Source of the DNA: Sphingomonadales bacterium UBA6157
GTDB lineage: Bacteria > Pseudomonadota > Alphaproteobacteria > Sphingomonadales > Sphingomonadaceae
NCBI GenBank assembly: GCA_002423025.1
Contig: DIUN01000022.1
Location: 10,827-33,080 of the forward strand
DNA length: 22,254 nt
Reading direction: 5' to 3'
In this document: positions 21,874-22,254 of the stretch, one piece after another
Layout: the number at the start of each line of letters is the position of its first letter
Numbering within the stretch: position 1 is the first letter of the stretch
Program-made: the position numbers and the translations under genes
The notes under the pieces: generated by a model
Seen by the model: the letters and a program-made list of their open reading frames with translations, nothing else
Databases searched by the model: none
Told to the model about the DNA's origin: nothing

Positions 21874-22254
21874 ATCCCGCTGCCCGCTCGATGGCAAGGC
21901 CGGCATCGAGCACCGTCGCTTCATCCAGCGGCTTGCCGATGATCTGCAGCCCCAGCGGCAGGCCCTCGGGCGAAAGCCCGGCCGGCACCGACATGGCGGG
22001 CAGCCCGGCCAGCGATGATGGCACGGTAAAGACATCGTTGAGATACATCGACAGCGGATCGGCAATGTCGCCAAAGGCAAAGGCCGCGCTTGGCGCCGTG
22101 GGTGTCAGCAGCAGGTCGCAGCTTTCCCAAGCCCCCTCGAAATCCCGGGCGATCAGCGCCCGCACCTTCTGCGCCTGGGTGTAATAGGCATCATAGAAGC
22201 CCGCCGAGAGCACATAGGTGCCGATCATGATGCGCCGGCGCACTTCCGGTCCGA
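21857..22254 (-). CDS. gatA: Asp-tRNA(Asn)/Glu-tRNA(Gln) amidotransferase subunit A, C-terminal part
   Basis: The last 131 residues of GatA are present; the gene runs off the right edge of the window. GPEVRRRIMIGTYVLSAGFYDAYY, KVRALIARDFEGAWESCDLLLTPTAP and NDVFTVPSSLAGLPAMSVPAGL are the conserved C-terminal blocks of the amidase subunit that frees ammonia from glutamine. The catalytic Ser-Ser-Lys part lies outside. The stop at 21857-21859 lies inside the 3' end of the convergent membrane protein gene. GatA works with GatB, encoded 1.7 kb away on the same strand. Confidence 0.95.
   Translation of the reverse strand, partial: GPEVRRRIMIGTYVLSAGFYDAYYTQAQKVRALIARDFEGAWESCDLLLTPTAPSAAFAFGDIADPLSMYLNDVFTVPSSLAGLPAMSVPAGLSPEGLPLGLQIIGKPLDEATVLDAGLAIERAAGFTARP

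Overview
The window is GC-rich, densely coded bacterial DNA. It looks like a chromosome segment from an alphaproteobacterium, most likely of the Sphingomonadales. This is an inference from three things: two exosortase-target proteins with the PEPxxWA-CTERM tail typical of sphingomonads, an ECF sigma factor paired with an NrsF (DUF1109) membrane anti-sigma factor, and a small helix-turn-helix protein of a kind I recall from many sphingomonad genomes. Almost all genes are chromosomal metabolism or housekeeping. I see no transposase, integrase, CRISPR array, tRNA or rRNA gene.

Layout. (1) 1-125 is a palindromic repeat element. (2) 141-3768, minus strand: a likely operon of a metal-ADH-fold dehydrogenase, a TetR regulator and an acyl-CoA ligase, with a palindrome in front of the ligase gene that could be the TetR operator. 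(3) 3921-6739, plus strand: a cobalamin riboswitch, then btuF-btuC-btuD-like genes joined by 4-base overlaps, giving a B12-repressed corrinoid importer. (4) 6743-8008, minus: a secreted M20 metallopeptidase. (5) 8042-10355, plus: an ECF sigma factor behind a GTAAC-N16-CGAA promoter, its NrsF anti-sigma partner (overlapping ATGA), a secreted YHS-domain protein and a DUF2721 membrane protein. (6) 10422-10916: the small HTH protein, possibly from a leaderless transcript. (7) 10981-11143: a cluster of hairpins. (8) 11156-14487, minus: ilvB-ilvN-ilvC for branched-chain amino acid synthesis, behind a clear sigma-70 promoter with a short leader. (9) 14593-16601, minus: two overlapping PEPxxWA-CTERM genes ending in a strong intrinsic terminator and preceded by an AT-rich island. 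(10) 16812-18633: miaA and serB, divergent, with overlapping start codons. (11) 18637-22254: gatB and the 3' end of gatA (both minus), separated by a plus-strand polytopic membrane protein gene that has a 16-codon leader ORF.

How the parts work together. The riboswitch lets cobalamin shut down its own importer. The sigma/NrsF pair probably senses a metal or thiol-reactive stress at the inner membrane and drives its own operon, and the secreted YHS protein is a candidate output. The ilv operon makes the first two enzymes of valine, leucine and isoleucine synthesis. GatA and GatB are two subunits of the tRNA-dependent amidotransferase. The least described parts are the sigma-NrsF-YHS-DUF2721 module, the leader-ORF membrane protein placed between gatA and gatB, and the start-codon overlap of miaA and serB. 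None of these is clearly a wholly new system.
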